Assembly: GCA_964023275.1 (NCBI GenBank)
Contig: OZ029916.1
Span: forward strand, 28,735,087 to 28,799,086
DNA: 64,000 nucleotides
Direction of reading: 5' to 3'
Origin: Norana najaformis
Lineage: Eukaryota; Annelida; Clitellata; Crassiclitellata; Hormogastridae
Under the pieces are notes generated by a model. That model saw nothing but the letters and a program-made list of their open reading frames with translations, had not been told where the DNA came from and ran no database searches. Made by a program: the position numbers and the translations under genes. Positions 46,232 to 59,500 of the stretch are shown piece after piece. Position 1 is the stretch's first letter. Each line of letters starts with the position of its first letter.

Positions 46232-47512
46232 AGTTTTGTTGTTGGCCTAAGTTACTCTGTTCTATCTTCCCCTACTATTAATGTGATTAACAGATTGCTG
46301 AAAATTGTTTTTTTTGTTCTTAAACTGTGTAGTTTTTTACATTAGTATTTGCTCTTTTCCCACCACAGTTTCTACATTGATATATTATTGAACGCTAAGC
46401 ATTTTACTGTGACGTAACGCAGTCGTAGACCCTAGTCGTCTACAGGCTAATGGAGTGTAGAATCTTGCGATAAAAATTCTCTTTGGCTGTTACAAAGCAG
46501 GCAGCTGTGTCAATACATGTAGCTGTACAGAGTACAGAGTGCAGCTACATGTATTGTGCTTCACTACTAGACAGAATCGATAAGCCACATTACTGATAAC
46601 TGCTTCCAGACATTACCTTTGAGGGAGGACATAGGTTGTGTTAAAGACATAGTAGCGCGTCCAATTTCCAATGCTGCTAGAGACGTACTATAAACAGACT
46701 TCTACAAATTGTGTTAAGAAATGCAGTTTTATTAGCATCTAGCATAGACTGATGTCTTTTGTATTACGATTCCCACGCTAAAGAGTTTACAATAACTTAT
46801 ACAATATTTATAATTAAATACATCCAAACAACGTTTATGGCAAAAATAACAGCAAATCCAGGTAACCAGTAGTAATCTTTGAAAAGAAACGGCGCTTAAT
46901 ATTTGCTGTTTTACCTGTGAAGTTTCATTTGTATATCCGTTAACATTTGTTCTTAGACTAACAAATTGACACTAGGGCCTATTGTTTGATTAACACGAAT
47001 ACTGCTCATCGTAGAAATTGTCTGTCTTCAATATGTTGTATCTGTTGTATTGGTAAGCGCTCTAATACAAAATAGAGATCTGATTGATTGACATAATTAA
47101 TCGTAGAAGTTTTGATATGATGATTTAATTTGAGTGTTATGTTGCTTTAAGATAGAGCCGTTTTTTGCACAAAATTATAAATTACCATTTTGTACTGTAT
47201 AGGATGCTGAAAGGCAAGATAAAAGTCGACAGAGTTCAACCGTTTGAATGTACCTTATATGTTCTTTAAAATTTTATAACATGGTGTGTTGAGACCATAT
47301 ATAAAAGCGTGATTCAAATTTTATGTGTCTTCAATAATGGAAGCGAGCGAGATTTTTCCTGACATCTAGAAAGGCCACCCATATAAGCTCATGTAAGTAA
47401 GCTTCCGACCGATACCTTGTATGGCTAATAGAGAACCAAATTCTAACACAGCGAACTTTCAGACACTATTGCACCCACCGTCCGGAGACATTAAGAATAT
47501 AAAAGCAAAGCA

Positions 47513-47600
47513 CTAGAGAGAGAGAGACAGACAGACAGAGACAGACAGTCAGAGAGAGACAGATGAAGACAGAGAGAGACAAACAGAAAGAGAGATTGAT
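47513..47600. repeat. GA/GACA-rich microsatellite in X3
   Basis: AGAGAGAGAGACAGACAGACAG and related units, at the position equivalent to 19998 and 26268. Confidence 0.85.
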
Positions 47601-48214
47601 GCGCAGAATAAATGGCCTTGAGGAGCATTTTTATTTTAGAAAAGTGCAAACTTTTTACTTATTGTGAAATTCAGCTTAGCCAAATAACATAAATGAGAGC
47701 GACAGATCAACTGGTACAAGTAGAACCAGCTAGATTGAGTTTTATACTGCTAGTGAATACACGTTTTATAAAGTTTTCTTAATAAATAAGTAACATTGCT
47801 AATGTAGCAGAATACATTTTTCTGGTTATGTTTCGCAGCTATTGGCCACGCCATTACAATGAAAAAATATGTTCTATAGGGGAAAACAACTAGGATCAAC
47901 ATGTCGAGAGATAAGTCATGATGCAAATGTTCCCGGGAGAGATGTCCGGTACTATTGATAAATGTTACACACTTGGCTTGATAGATTTTGTAGAATTCCG
48001 CTGCCACGACAGATGCACTTACACATGAACTGCTGTTAAATTTTCTGACCATTCATGGGATATACACCACCAGGTGTCCACTCAACCCTTTATCCTTTCT
48101 GGCTAGTAAATGAGTATGTGACTCAAACTAAAGATCTCTCGACCTTGGACTGCGCTTCCGATATGGCGGTGTGTAAACAAGTTTTTTGCTTTCAGTGTTT
48201 TGTGTGAGACGTTG

Positions 48215-48490
48215 ATCTATCGGTAACACGTTTGATCAATGATCATGCGGTTGCGGGTTCGACTCCGTGTAACGACCCTGGGCAAGTTGTTTGCCCGCAC
48301 CGTGCCTCTGTCATCAAGCAGTATAATTTGGAACCGGCGTGAGCCGGGAAGTACACCGCAAGTCCTGCGATGCACTGGCCCCGTGCCCAGGACCTTGAGA
48401 TTCGTCCGTTGCTGGTTCAAGGGTCCACGGAAGGAATGAGCGCCTCCCAAAAGTTCCAGTATAGGACACGTGACTTTGCCTTAGTTTTAG
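48215..48490 (+). mobile_element. tRNA-derived SINE copy 3
   Basis: B-box-like GGTTGCGGGTTCGACTCC, then a GGGCAAGTTGTTTGCCCGCA body. More diverged from copies 1 and 2 than they are from each other. Confidence 0.7.
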
Positions 48491-49617
48491 TCTGTAACCT
48501 GTTCCTATTCATTCACATGATAGAAACATGACTATATGAATCTAAAAGAATGATAACATACTACTGTGACGAATTGTTAGGGAGTGTAACATGTTGGAGT
48601 TACTATGGTTTGGAGAAGTGGGAGATGCAAAGACAGTACATTCCCCTAACCTGGGTGGATTGACGTGCTGGTTTACATTCTTCCAAACTCTAACATCACA
48701 TCGACAATCTAGGACCCTAGAATGGTATCAGTAGATATAATACTCGGGCACTAGTTAGTAGAACCTTAGACAAGGCTAATTTAAATTGTATTTAAAAGAA
48801 AGCAATTTGGAGGAAAGAATCACCAACCGTTTGTAATCAACCTAAAATGATATAGAACTATGCAACAATTCAGTATACCAGAAGAGCAGTGAACACAATC
48901 TTTTAATGTGATATCTGCAACAGCAGACTTTAATAAAGTGAGAAAATTTGTACACGTAACTGTCTTGTATTACTATTAATTAATAAAAGTAGGCCTTTCA
49001 GTTCTTTTAGACCCTATAAAGGTAATATAAAGTGTTTATAGTAGTTGTAGTGATTCTAAAAGCAGGATTCCTGAAGCTTTTAGTGAGAATGTTCATACAT
49101 ATCGCTATCTGATAATTAAACGCACATTGATTTAGGCCTGTATCAAAAAAGTCGAAGCCAGATATTACTATATTCTTCTGTGGTATTTGGGAAGAATTGT
49201 TGGCAGTAAGTGACATTGAATGTGCTTTGATAGAAGACTGATTTTTCTTTGTGCCTATAGTCATACTAGTGCCCACATTTCTAATGTTTATAGTTTCTCA
49301 ACAACACTAACATGCGTCATTAATTAGCATTGTCCAAAAAATGTATGCAGATCTGTGCAGGCTGAATAGAAGTTCTAACAACGTGTTGTTGGTCGTCGAT
49401 TAAACTAAAACTATAAACAAAGCTCTTAATCTTAACATACACAATTGATTGTCTGAATAATATTAAATAACCCATACTTCAAAGGACTAGTAGCAAGTAA
49501 ACTGATATTAAGAATTAATTTTAAAAAAATTAAAAAATTAACAACTTTCTAAAAAGTACGTTTCCATGAATAAAGCCGAATAGCTAAAGCTTTAATCGAT
49601 CACCTAACACTAGTGAG

Positions 49618-50003
49618 CTAATGAGCTATGAATTCGACGTCTTGACTATCTCCTTCTCCTTGTAGGGTGACATTTTCGTAGTTATACCTCTTTGCAGTAG
49701 CTCCCTCTGAATCCAAACATTCTGCATCTTCCATTACCACATTCAAGTATTGCTGCGATCGGTCTCTTCTAGATGCCTGCGCTTCAGAATTACCTTCTTG
49801 CAGGGTTACATTGACGTACGGAAGTGGCCTTATATTCGCATCCACAGGATTTAGTCTGAAATAGACGCCATCTGACGGCAACTCATGTTCCTGCATTTCT
49901 TCATATCCGAGTCTGTTAGGCCTTTGAGGTTCTCCCATTTGTTCCGAAGAAGAAACATCCGGTTGCTGGGTTTCATCCATGTTGGATATTGGAATTGCCT
50001 GAA
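49618..50003 (-). CDS. Cytoplasmic tail exon of gene C with tyrosine motifs
   Basis: The acceptor TTATAG precedes 50003, and the split codon gives VQAIPISNMDETQQPD. The tail is the same length as gene B's (120 residues from the Met). Motifs are GYEEM, DGVYFRL, LPYVNV (ITIM-like and also YxN), QQYLNV and NYENV. The first tyrosine of gene B (DVYPS) is lost (DVSSS). The last third is almost unchanged from gene B even at the DNA level. Confidence 0.8.
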
Positions 50004-50528
50004 CTATAACGTTTTACATCAAAGAGAATAATGATTATTGAAATGAAAACAACTTTATAATAGGATTTATAGGACAATTATAATAAGAGGATCAAAAAGA
50101 CTGTAGTACAATCGAAACGATATTATACTTGAAAGCTTATATTTTTACGCCTAAAAATGTGTCTCCAGTACAGTTTGAAAATAATTTAAAAAAAATAAAC
50201 TATATACACAATAACATTCGATAAAACTCTTTACCGGAACAGATTCTTCTTGAAACAAAGAATATTAAGATGACTATGGTAACTCCAGTGGCAATAGCAA
50301 TTGAATAAATTATCACTTTAGCTGCCGTCTGATGAACATAATCGTCTGCTAGAAAGTAAACAAATGGGGGCATGTTTGTCATAAGAAAACTTGTTTACTT
50401 GATGAAAGACAAAACAAATCCTGACTAAAGCAATTTTTTGTTGACAGAAGCTGGTATCGTTGGGCTTTTAATGGTAAGTGCGACAGTTTTAATCAAGTTA
50501 TTCGATAATTTTTCTAAAACAATGTTCA

Positions 50529-50530
<2 letters not shown>

Positions 50531-50562
<32 letters not shown>
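50531..50562. repeat. (TA)n microsatellite
   Basis: Alternating AT in the TM-to-Ig2 intron of gene C, absent from gene B at the same point. Confidence 0.9.
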
Positions 50563-50571
<9 letters not shown>

Positions 50572-51805
50572 ATATAATATAAGATATAACGACATGGCGA
50601 GTACAGGCTGTCATCCTGTAAGCCTGGCCCCGCTATCTGTTGGATGACTTTGTGAGAGGAAGAACGCCATGGGACATCCAAGATCGATTAGTCCAGTAGG
50701 ACGAGCTATTGCATTAGGGCATTAGTTTATTAAACGGACTAATCTCCTACCAAGGAATTTCCTGGCCTGAGGCTATGGAAATATATCGCCTCATATAAAT
50801 ATTCCAGAGGTACTTAAAGGGCGCTATAAAAGTGCTCAGTTGCATACTTATTTCATGTAAAATTGACAGCTAGTTCGTGAATGTAATCCTTGATCAAGTG
50901 GACAAGTATTGTTCAGTCATTAGACTTTTGCTATCCATCTGTTTGCGCATCAGCGGAAAGGCCCTTAGACCCAAGCACCATGACCCTAGTGACGAAAGTG
51001 GCATACAAGGAATGAGCAATTTCCTGCCATTACCTTATCACACGCTGTAAAATAATTACAATTACGCATCAACTTTAAATCTTATTTTAGTCTTAAGTAT
51101 GTAACACATTATGGACATCATGCCTTGAAATTCACTTTTTAAAGGTGTCTGCAGCAAAACGAAGTAGAAATGACGACGCCCATGCACAATCCATAATATA
51201 CAATTAATGTTCGTTGTTTATGGCTTGGCTATACTTACAAGTTGATGCGGGAGCTTCATATGTAGTTCCAATAGAATAATCATAGCATGCAGATGAATTA
51301 CAGCGGTCTTTATAGGTAGGTATGTTGGTGGCTGTGTCCTCCAAATGTGGTGGGAAGTATTTGAAGTATAGTAAGCAAGTGAGTGTTGAATTGACAGAGT
51401 CAATCATCAGAGTCAGTTGGTGACTTCTATCCTCATGGGAGTCATTTTGTAAAGTCGAATTGAATGAGGTTGATTCATTTGATCCATCTATTGTCCATTC
51501 GAGTACGGGACCAAAATTGCCTTTGTACTTGACTTCGCAAGTCAGCTGAGACGATTCTTTCTTGTGAATTTGAAGATTTGAATCTACAGGCGATGGGCAT
51601 TTAAATTAACATAAGAATTGCATTTAGAGCACCCCAAATATATGATGTATTCAGTTACATATGACATTGTGAGTTATTGGACACGGGAAAAAGGACAGAT
51701 AGCCATTCTGCGATGAAATTCAAAACCGCTAAAAATGGGAAATATATCAAAAGCTAAAACTTCAAAATTAAAATAAATATGCAAAAATTATATATAAATA
51801 TTAAC

Positions 51806-52455
51806 TGAAGCCAACGCCCGGCCGCCCAGCAGAGTAGGGGGTAGGGCGTCTGATTAAATGTTTTGTTCAGACAGAGAGATGGAATCTTAGATAACTGGCA
51901 AGTGACTCACAGCCCACAGCGAGCGATTGCAGAGCCAGAGGCAAAGATACAGAAAGCTAGTCGGGTAAAGATACAGATGGAGATCGAAAGGAAGTCAAAC
52001 CGGAGGACACGCCGAGATCAACAGAGCAAGACAGAGCCAGTCAACGGGAAACACGGAAACAGGGCACGCTGAGTAAGCGGTAGATTGCAGACATAGGACT
52101 CATCCTAAGTCAGTCTGGCTTGAGATGTTGAGATGTCATACAGATCAGTGGATTAGCTCTGACAGTCTTCTCTCGGAGATAGAACTCAGTGAAATGTAGC
52201 CGGAGTAGTGTCTGGTGTCTTCTTGACACTACCGGGTATAAATAGATCTAAAGTTCCTCGTAGGCCATTATTCGCTCCGTATGTAACTGATTGAACTACA
52301 ATCTCGCTCGAGTTATTACAGTCATTGTGCCAGAAAGACATTCGTATGCAGAATGACATTCGGATAAACGATGAAAACTGAACAATGCAAACTGGACGAG
52401 TAACCTGTATCTTAATCTGCACAAGAGATCTATATCATAATATGTGAAAGAGAAC
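51806..52455. other. Gene C-specific insertion between Ig2 and Ig1 exons
   Basis: Genes A and B keep about 500 bp of related intron here, but gene C has an unrelated purine-rich segment instead (GAGATCGAAAGGAAGTCAAA, CAACGGGAAACACGG). Open frames are short. No terminal repeats were recognised. Confidence 0.35.
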
Positions 52456-54869
52456 TATATGTAATATATGTGCTGCTAAATCATTTTCCTACAGTGTTAA
52501 AGAAGCATTTTGTGACAAAATCTTTGAAAACATTTCAATCAAGTGCACTAACGGATATGATACGGATGATTATTGAATGCATAATGAATAACTTACCAAA
52601 GACAATGACTTGAGCGTTTTCTTTTATCACAGACGCGTTTTTCAATGTCTTAGAGCCATAAATTCCGGCGTCGTCTAACTGAATAGATGAAATGGTTAGT
52701 GATAGAGTCGAGTTGTCCACTTGAGCTCTTTTAGAGTAAACACCATTTAATCCCTGCTCGCTGTATATTATGTTTTCGACATTTTTCCCAACGGAAACAA
52801 AATACCAGCTGTGAAACTGCGTTGCGGAATTTATCTTGCAACTCAATGTCAAGGTTTAATCCTTCAGCAGGGCTATATTTTGTAGCAAGGCTGTGGCATG
52901 AGCTGAAAACAGATGTACAATAACTGATGGCTCTATTGATTAAATGTATGATTAGATTTTGGCTTTATGCATTTATTTTAATAATTTCTCATATATAAAT
53001 GTTAACAGTGTAATATTAAGCACATGCTTGACTGTACAACAGGGCTACGTTTATAGCAAGGCTCTTAAGAACTAATATATACAATATTTCAGGGGTATAG
53101 GAGCCTAACAAAGTGACTAAAATGTCAGCGACTCAACTCATAATATGTTGTATGAATTGCTTGTCGATCGAGGCAACCCTAAAGAAAATATTCTTGAGTG
53201 TTTTACTTGTTTTCTAGGTTCAAAATAATCCTAGAACTCCCAGAACTATTCCTTCAAGAAGCGGTAGTATCGAATCAATAACAAGAAATATGTAAGGAGA
53301 AATGAAAATTATCTTTTAAGAGGCGCTAAACAAATTCGTGGTTACAAGTACACTTACAATCTCAATTACCAATGAGAATCCAGAATTAACTTACTAGTAA
53401 TGTGTAGAACGAAACAAAGGAATGATGAGTAAAGCATCGCCCACCAGTGAGAGTAGTTCTCCAATTTGTGATGAGCTACTTTTGTTTTACATTCAAATTA
53501 GCACAGCTATATTAACAGTAATAGTAAGAGGAATTTCAACAGAGTTTGCCATGTATAGAAACTGTTAAGAACCTCTCGGAGCTCTCTCACACCAAGACGT
53601 AACCGCACACTATATAACATTTACTCAAACAGCAAAAGATACTTCGGACTGCAATTGCAGTCAGACATATCAGTGATGCTGCATAAAAGCAAAAGTGAAA
53701 TATAAAAAACACAGGATGTAGAGTGACAGAAAAGAAAAGCAAACTAACTAATTAGCCTTACAACTGCAGTATGAAAATGATTGTTCATTAAAATGTCGTG
53801 TCAACATATAGTAAATTGCCTGTTTATAGCTGGGCTATCTTTATCAGTTCATTTTGCTATCTAACTGCACTTTGAACGTAACACATGAAGCTCCTTACTA
53901 TAACATTAAACAACAAAACATTAACGGACGTAAATCTATATAAATAGTTTCTATTCACAGGAGAACTTCTCGCTATCCCAAAACGATGTTAGAGTTAATT
54001 GAAACAATCATTTGCTGTAATGGTAATTTCCTAAACATTTTTCCTCTGCCTATATACATTCCGCCCACTGCTGTTAACCAGAAGTCACTCGGTAGTTAGC
54101 TGAACTATATTTTCATAATTAATATTTACGTCAAAGTCATAATCATCTTTCATATAATCTGTTTTATAACTGTGTTTCTTTCGTGTTGTTCCTCTTTGCC
54201 CTCCCCTCCATCGGAGAATTTTGGAGGAAAACGTGATCGGCTGATAAGACTGGAATAGGTTGAAAAGTCACGTTTTTCTGGCATATAGGCAGTTAAAACG
54301 ATGACGATGACGACGTCTGCGATGATTAAGCTACGAGACTGAGACAAAAAAGAAAAAGCGAAACAACGTTGCTCTAGTTTGCATGTGTGTATGCAATTAA
54401 CCATGCATCCATACACTTGATACAGAGCCTTTCAATACCTCTGAAAAGGTCTGCACTCGCAAGCCTAAGTGGTGTTAAAGTCCACTAAGAACACGAAATT
54501 CATCTGTAGCCAATTTCTCTGACAACAATAATCACGCGCAGAATGTATCAACTACTTTATATCAGCTGAAGAACCACAGTAAAACTCATTTTTTTGCATG
54601 CATTAAAAAGCCGGCCTATTTGTTCATTACACATTCATTAGCCTGCATTTATTGGATCTACTTGCGATGCGTTATAGATTCCCTGCGAGCGCTATATAAC
54701 TTTTCAAATTATTTTATATAGATTAGACAGCATACATTTACTTATATATACGTATATATGGACAAATTATCGACTACGTGAAGAGAGACTGCTTTCGCAC
54801 CACTCAATTCCAATGCGAGAGTAACATGGCTTAGAAATGAAGGTCTTAATCGAATTTGCTGGTTTTCAA

Positions 54870-54937
54870 CTGTCGCATTACAACAAAATTTAAACAATTT
54901 GATTGTAAATTTAAACAACTTGGTTGTAATGCGACAG
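54870..54937. repeat. Inverted repeat with 15-bp arms
   Basis: CTGTCGCATTACAAC at 54870-54884 and its exact complement at 54923-54937, with AT-rich, partly symmetric sequence between (TTTAAACAA repeated). Probably a small hairpin or MITE remnant. Confidence 0.7.
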
Positions 54938-55338
54938 ATGCCTGGTGCCTTCCCGTTCTTTAGCCAACATACCTCAGCAGTCGATTGACAGACATGGCTA
55001 CTAGGCTTAGAAGCTGGAATCCTCTGATACTGGCGATGGGACGCGGTTGAGGAGGTCTTCGTAAAATGTCATCCACCGCAGAACGTTCTGGCTCCTATCG
55101 CTCTGTAAGTGCCCTTCCGCGCTTTTTACTGGGCTCGAGACCCATGGCATAACGGAACACAGTTTCAGTTAGATGGAGATGGCCACAGACATACGCGGAC
55201 TCAGTCTTATCTTTACGAAGGAAGACCATCTTTGTTCAGAATTCGATTAAAACCTTTAAACGAGCCAAAGTAGAGGGCGGGCTACAAAAGGGTTCACCTA
55301 CGTGTCTACAGGCATATGTAATTCTGTCTCGATGCCGA

Positions 55339-55960
55339 GTGACTAGACCAGAGGAATATATTTATCCTTCCTTTAAAATGGGCAAAGTCATCTGCTGGAA
55401 CTGCAAAAACTGTCGTGGCATTTCCCTGCTGTCAGTGCACGGCAAGGTATTTGCTGGTCTTCTCCTCTTAGGGACTAGGAGAGACCTGCGTCAGCTGAGA
55501 CAAAGACAGCAGAGCGCCTTCACTCCTGGGAGATCAGCAAGCGATCGTATGTTCACCCTGAGCAGCCTGATTCAAACTAGAAGATAATTTATCAACCGCT
55601 ATTGACTGCCTGAGGGCAGCCTTTGACTCACTGGAGCGTGCTGCCATCTGGAGACTACTGCAGTTCCAAGGAATTCCGGAGAAGATAGGAAGCCTGATGA
55701 GGGACCATCAGACAAAATAAGTGCGGTTCGCATTGATGATGTGTCAGTGGAATGGTTCAGGGTAAATATAGGAATGCGATGATACAGAATGGCTCCAGAC
55801 CTGTTTCTATGCCCTATGGATGAAAATATGGAGCAGATAGTTGCGCAGAGGCACTCAGGTGCATGTATTATGTCTATAGGGTTGGATCGGTTCACTCTTC
55901 TGGACTATGCTGATGATGTTGCTTCTGTTGCTGAAATGCATGATTTATATTTGCAAGCGC
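55339..55960 (+). mobile_element. Decayed LINE reverse transcriptase domain
   Basis: The plus-strand reading is NCKNCRGISLLSVHGKVFAG, QQSAFTPGRSASDRMFTL, then in a shifted frame LRAAFDSLERAAIW (from the block with the first catalytic Asp), and finally LDYADDVASVAE (YADD box, about 55901). Order and spacing match a non-LTR RT. Stops and shifts show it is dead. Confidence 0.85.
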
Positions 55961-56134
55961 ACGTGACACTGAGTGATTGCATTCAGTTGTTATATACTTT
56001 CAGTGCCTTATTTATTAATGAAGAACTTCTGGAATCGCCAAAGTTAAATTTGGTGTATCAGTTTACAGTTTCTATTTACTTTAGTTTGAATTACATTCAG
56101 TTTCGCCGCAAGTCTTCCTCCTTCAGAAGATAAG

Positions 56135-59100
56135 CTCTGTCGGTTTCCTTAGGAGCGTCATTACCATCACTGTACAATGTATACATTTAAGAGGTTCTTA
56201 AAAGTTACATGCTACTTATTTAAATACTTAGATAAGCACATACATTGCCGAGACAGTAAGTGTTTGCTTACTCTTGACCTGTCTTTGGCAGACATTAGGC
56301 TTAGAAGTTTCTTTGCCTCTTATGTCCCTATAAGCTCCGTAGAAGACATGAACTTTCTGCCAATGTTCCTTTAAGCATTTGTGTTTGGGTCATTGTAGTG
56401 CCATTTTATTGAAGAGTATCGTTTGTGCATTTCCATGGCCGAAATTTCTTCCGGTCACGAGAATTATTCTCTTGCCCTTCACGGATTCGAGTAGTTAACA
56501 CCACATAAAATTACTAACAATTAGGCCCAATGCTATTGACGAACTATACCAATGGTGGAAATCACACCTGCGTTTGTGGATGGTTTTATATCCAAACTAC
56601 ATAGAATTTTAATTAATACGATCAACTAGAAATTTAGCAAACTGAAGAAACGTAAGCCAATCACTTGTTTGGAGTTGTTGATTGTGCCTAAGATAAGGTA
56701 TTCTGTCTTAGAAGTTGGAGAAAGGTAATAGAGTTGTACTATCAAATGAAAGTAATAGTTGGGTATCTTCAGCATAAAAATTTAAGTTTATAGAGCTGCC
56801 ATTGAGTAATGAACCGACTGCATGCAGTACTGTTGTATATAATGTAAACAGAACCTCGTAGAGCGCCGCAGTTCAAAACAATCGGCGACGAAGTGAGTTA
56901 AATGATAAGAACACATTGATTATATGAGTGAAGTAAGTTGTTAGGCCATCTGAAGACAGTTAGAAATCTTGAGTATGAAAGCCGACTTTTTGTCAGATAA
57001 GAAACGAAGGAATCTGTGGGTAAGAAAAGAGTGTGATGAAGAGGTGGGTATAGGGCCTACTACTTCATTTGAAGCGTTGTAAGATCACATTCATTGCCTG
57101 TCAAAATATCCTAAGTAGTAGGCCTATTCGGTGGTCTCTATACACTTCGCCTGATAAAGCATATTCAATTCGTGTGCAGGATGCCGTAAAATACCTTTTG
57201 CATGCAGAAGTGGTGGGTCTACCTGCAATCATCAGCATGAATACCGAATGCAGGTTGAATGATATAAATGCATTTGTTCAAAAGTCAGCACGTGCGCCTA
57301 AACGAAAATTTAAAATTTAAAAATACCACTGGAGACAATATTTCAGCCCTTTTACTAATGTTTAACTGATGATTAACATTATACTATGGCTAAGCAACAA
57401 ACTACAAACTTTAGCTTATCAGTGGCTTAATGGTTCAAAACGACTTTCATTTGGCGGACAGTTTTATTCCGCTAAAACTCTGTTCATATTTAACACTTGA
57501 AATTGTAAAAGTGTTTCTGTCAACGCAGAGTTTGTCTTCTACATTGGTCTAAATTGTCTCAATAATTGGGCCCAAGTTGATTTCTCACCCCTTGCTTATT
57601 CCCTCTTCACATTTCTCACCCCTTACTTCCTCCCTCCTCACCATTCCAGAGGTAAACAGTTCGCGTGGATGATGAAATCAGCCCCACACTTTGGCTTACA
57701 TAATATATGATATTATAATGTACCTGTATATGCAATAGGCTATATATTTATAATACAATGTATGCATATATATAATGTATTTATATTCAACATGCCTGCC
57801 ATGCTATGTATACAAGACCGTATAACAGTGGGCATTACATGATATCATAAAGACTTACGAAAACTAAGAGCTCTACTGCTCGAGCGTGACCAAGCGAGGC
57901 ATTACGATCACGACACGAGCAGCTCACAGTTATCGTTAATAAACTGCCGATTTGTAGTGCCTTACACAGTATAAGTGTGTTTGAAGTGACAGGATCGTTA
58001 TCAAATACCACATACGCAAAACAAAAATGACAATTATTGGCTATATTCGTAATATAAAAATGCATAAAGCGCTAATAAAAGTTGAGGGCAGGGCGCCATA
58101 TTATTCACAGGCACTGTGGCAAAGGCGTCTATATCCTGATGATAAAGGTTCATGGATCCCCGCCCGAACGCTCTATCCAATATGCCACCATTCCCCCGTG
58201 TACAGTTCTTACCCATTGGCGCATCTTTATATTCGATGCATCGAACAGAAGAATCTTACACCTCTGAAATGGCGCTAGATAATTTGATATGCACCACTAC
58301 CGAAGTATTTTTTGTCTGTTATTATCTTTCTGGGTTGTTAGTTATATATATATATATACATATATAATTCAAATCCAATCTTATTGTATGTATCTGCTCT
58401 GCTGACTCCAAACTTATATTAATCAAAAGTTACTGAATGAAACAACAAAGCGCTCATACAACGACTATGCATTGGCCTCTATCCATTTAAGTCTAAACTA
58501 AACTGACTTTTGATCTATTAATACATACTGTTGATTTAGATACATGCACGAGGCACCTGCCTCGTCATGTAGATGACTAGGCAGTTTTCAAGAGTCATAT
58601 TGGCTACCTTTATAATCAGAGCTCTTTGGAGAAAGGGCGTTTAATGAAATCAATTGCCTGCTTACATATTGCCTTCTGCCAATATGCGATTCAAAGGTCT
58701 ATAGAATTCATATTTTTGCAGAAAGCAGACAAAGAAAGCAGAAATACAAAAAACTTATGATCGGCCTGTGCAAATATTCGACACATCGTCTTGCATGGCA
58801 AAGTATACAGGTATAAGGCTAGCAACTGTCGTATGATAGTGGCCGTAGTGTTGCTGCTATGCAATTTGACCGATATAAGAAGGCAATGGTTCGTGAGGAG
58901 TAATGCTACAATATTCATAATATTATGACTTGGATTTTCATAGTGCAGTAATCAACACTGAGAAAACATAACCAATGCAATCATCATGTGCAGCTCGTTA
59001 TATGATAAATACATAAATTCCGTTTTATTGGTATGTTTTAAAGTAAAGTAGCATGATATTCATAAGAAACCTAATAAGATTTCTACTCTAAAGCACCCCC

Positions 59101-59350
59101 TACCCAGCTCAGAACGTGTTGAAAACAATATAGACATATATAATAAGCAACTCTGTTAAAGCAAAAGATGGATGCACCAATAGAAAGTCTCTAGTTTTGC
59201 AAACATGATTGTAAGCCCAACAGATGCCGTTTGTCAGATAAACTGTTTGAAAATCTGTTGCTTCTTAAGAAAAATTAAATAAACAGTTTCAGACAGTGTA
59301 ATATAAAATAGAAGGTGCCAAGAAGGCATGTGTTTTCTGTTTCAAGTTCA
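56135..59350. other. Intergenic region with no supported gene
   Basis: Short open frames occur in several phases over the same stretches (for example 58027-58367) with no domain, consistent start context or splice pattern. AT microsatellites lie near 57690-57790 and 58335-58370. I see nothing else. Confidence 0.5.
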
Positions 59351-59354
59351 TGAT

Positions 59355-59500
59355 CCCATTGCTGTAAGTAATTTGTAATTTGTATTTTCGATCAAAATTC
59401 TAAAGTAATTTGTAATTGGTAATTGAATTACATTTTAAAAAGTAATTTGCATTTTGTAATTCAATTACATTTTCCTGTGTAATTTGTCCATCCCCGCATG
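59355..59500. mobile_element. hAT-like terminal fragment with GTAATTTGTAATT repeats
   Basis: Repeated GTAATTTGTAATT and TGTAATTCAATTACATTTT units run to GTGTAATTTGTCCATCCCC. Read in reverse, this resembles the GGGATGGACAAATTAC start known for some non-autonomous hAT elements. Only one end is present. Confidence 0.4.

Larger units (their letters stand above)
46232..48899. repeat. Duplicated non-coding block, copy X3 (left-truncated)
   Basis: Matches X1 from 18687 onward and X2 from about 24977 onward, starting at GTTTTGTTGTTGGCCTAAGT. It includes the GACA/GA tract and the SINE. The right end runs into the shared 3' side of gene C, as X2 does for gene B. Confidence 0.8.
49618..53464 (-). pseudogene. 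Gene C: Ig receptor with multi-tyrosine tail, Ig1 disabled
   Basis: Exons in transcript order are signal 53464-53395, Ig1 52902-52597, Ig2 51583-51239, TM 50348-50235 and tail 50003-49618. In exon 1 the first codon is TTG where gene B has ATG. An in-frame ATG at 53437 (MLYSSFLCFVLHIT) may start instead. Ig1 has TAA in place of the CAA of gene A (just before TLTLSC), and the second framework Cys is Ser (AGIYGSKTL). Ig2 is open (345 bp) with LTCEVKYKG, VLEWTIDG and STLTC. TM (IIYSIAIATGVTIVILIFF) and tail are open. If Ig1 were skipped, the phase-1 exons would still join in frame, so a one-domain product is possible but unproven. Confidence 0.75.

Noticed and set aside
58027-58367. Cluster of four overlapping ORFs on both strands
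   Set aside because: No frame shows a domain, a splice pattern or a paralogous copy. The overlap on both strands points to chance.
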